Source of the DNA: CAYOMP01 sp964405075
GTDB lineage: Bacteria > Bacillota > Clostridia > Lachnospirales > Lachnospiraceae
Assembly: GCA_964405075.1 (NCBI GenBank)
Contig: CAYOMP010000157.1
Span: forward strand, 1-6,551
Direction of reading: 5' to 3'
DNA: 6,551 bases
Below the pieces are notes generated by a model. The model did not search any database. It was not told the origin of the DNA and saw nothing but the letters and a program-made list of their open reading frames with translations. Positions 5,869-6,551 of this stretch are shown piece by piece. Position 1 is the stretch's first letter. Every line of letters begins with the position of its first letter. The position numbers were made by a program, and so were the translations under genes.

Positions 5869-5916
5869 TAATATTGTATAGAGATTGTCGAAAAACGAAA
5901 ATAGGAGGGAATGAAG

Positions 5917-6551
5917 ATGAAAGAAAATTTTAAAAGACGTTTGGCGATATTCTTGTCAATAGCTTTAATAATGCCAGCTATAGTAACAATGCTTCCAAAG
6001 AATACTTTAGTCGCTGAAGCTGCAACAAAAGTTGAGATGTATTTGCCAAGCCAGGTTAAACAAAGCGGCGAGATGATAGTTGAGGAAGGACAAAAGTTTT
6101 ATGTAGGAGATTTTGTTGATATATATGCTTCAAGCTCTAAGGGCGGTACATATAAAACTGCATCAAACTATAGTGGTGTTAAGTATTATACGAGCAAAAA
6201 GTCAGTTGCCACAATCAAATCTACAACAGGATATGTTGAGACTAAAAAAGTAGGTAAGTCAACTATAACTGTTAAGTACAAGAATAAAAAAATAAAAATA
6301 ATATTAAATGTTGTAAAAAAGGGAACATTTGGTTCGGATAGTTCAATTAATGAATGTGTAAGTATGGCAAATAGTATATTCAAAAGCATGCCAAGTAAAG
6401 TTACAAGTGGAAATGCGTATTCATTACTAACTAAATACCAAAAATATAAAGAATATATGAATAAAGTATGGTCTGGTAATGGAGTTGTGACATATGGTGG
6501 ATTTTTGATTGAAAAAACTATTCAAAATTTTATTGAAAAATTTGTGCAAAA
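5917..6551 (+). CDS. Secreted protein with Big_2-like Ig domain, 3' end outside the window
   Basis: The frame stays open to the window end, showing 211 residues. The signal peptide has a positive start (MKENFKRR), a hydrophobic core (LAIFLSIALIMPAIVTML) and a probable cleavage site after VAEA or VAEAA (about 35-36). Residues about 46-133 resemble a bacterial Ig-like (Big_2) domain: YVGDFVDIYASS, then KYYTSKKSVATIKSTTGYVE, then KKVGKSTITVKYKNKKIKIILNVV, the usual order of a strand pair followed by the V/A-TI and G-STIT motifs. From about 134 on the sequence is helix-prone and lysine-rich and was not recognised. The strong AGGAGGG (5903-5909) favours ATG 5917 (eight bases) over ATG 5911 (two bases). 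Such proteins are often exported surface or wall-associated factors; no anchor or catalytic domain is visible. Confidence 0.85.
   Translation, partial: MKENFKRRLAIFLSIALIMPAIVTMLPKNTLVAEAATKVEMYLPSQVKQSGEMIVEEGQKFYVGDFVDIYASSSKGGTYKTASNYSGVKYYTSKKSVATIKSTTGYVETKKVGKSTITVKYKNKKIKIILNVVKKGTFGSDSSINECVSMANSIFKSMPSKVTSGNAYSLLTKYQKYKEYMNKVWSGNGVVTYGGFLIEKTIQNFIEKFVQ

Overview
The window is AT-rich, with Gram-positive style ribosome binding sites (AAGGGAG, AGGAGGG), some TTG-start candidates and sigma-A type promoters. Protein features such as a VanRS-like two-component pair, a short acidic-linker lipoprotein and a secreted Big_2-type protein suggest a low-GC Clostridia genome, most likely a Lachnospiraceae gut or rumen bacterium. 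The family assignment is inference; no taxonomic marker was compared.

Layout: (1) 1-573, the 3' part of a sirtuin-like gene whose zinc cysteines and catalytic histidine are present but whose NAD-binding motifs look degraded. (2) 605-1078, a complete ssrA (tmRNA) unit: a consensus TTGACA-17-TATAAT promoter whose -10 lies in a long palindrome, the tmRNA at 653-988 with tag AEENLAYAA (or NAEENLAYAA), and two tandem terminator hairpins. (3) 1267-1806, an unrecognised protein with one membrane helix and a TTG start. (4) 1887-4057, an OmpR/PhoB response regulator and sensor histidine kinase overlapping by one base (TAATG), followed after a 173-base gap with its own candidate promoter by a lipoprotein gene (4231-4926) ending in a strong terminator. 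(5) 4927-5916, about 1 kb with no credible gene but two families of imperfect tandem duplication. The second family, about 144 bases per unit, can form two long, mutually exclusive stems. (6) 5917-6551, the start of a secreted protein with an Ig-like (Big_2-type) domain, running off the window end.

How the parts may work together: the regulator and kinase form a standard envelope-sensing pair. The lipoprotein next door could be a target or an accessory sensor, but only proximity supports that. The ssrA unit is independent housekeeping (ribosome rescue). The most unusual part is 5024-5571, where a terminator half has been duplicated and a separate repeated element shows switch-like pairing. 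It may be a structured RNA or a decayed mobile repeat; the sequence alone does not decide.
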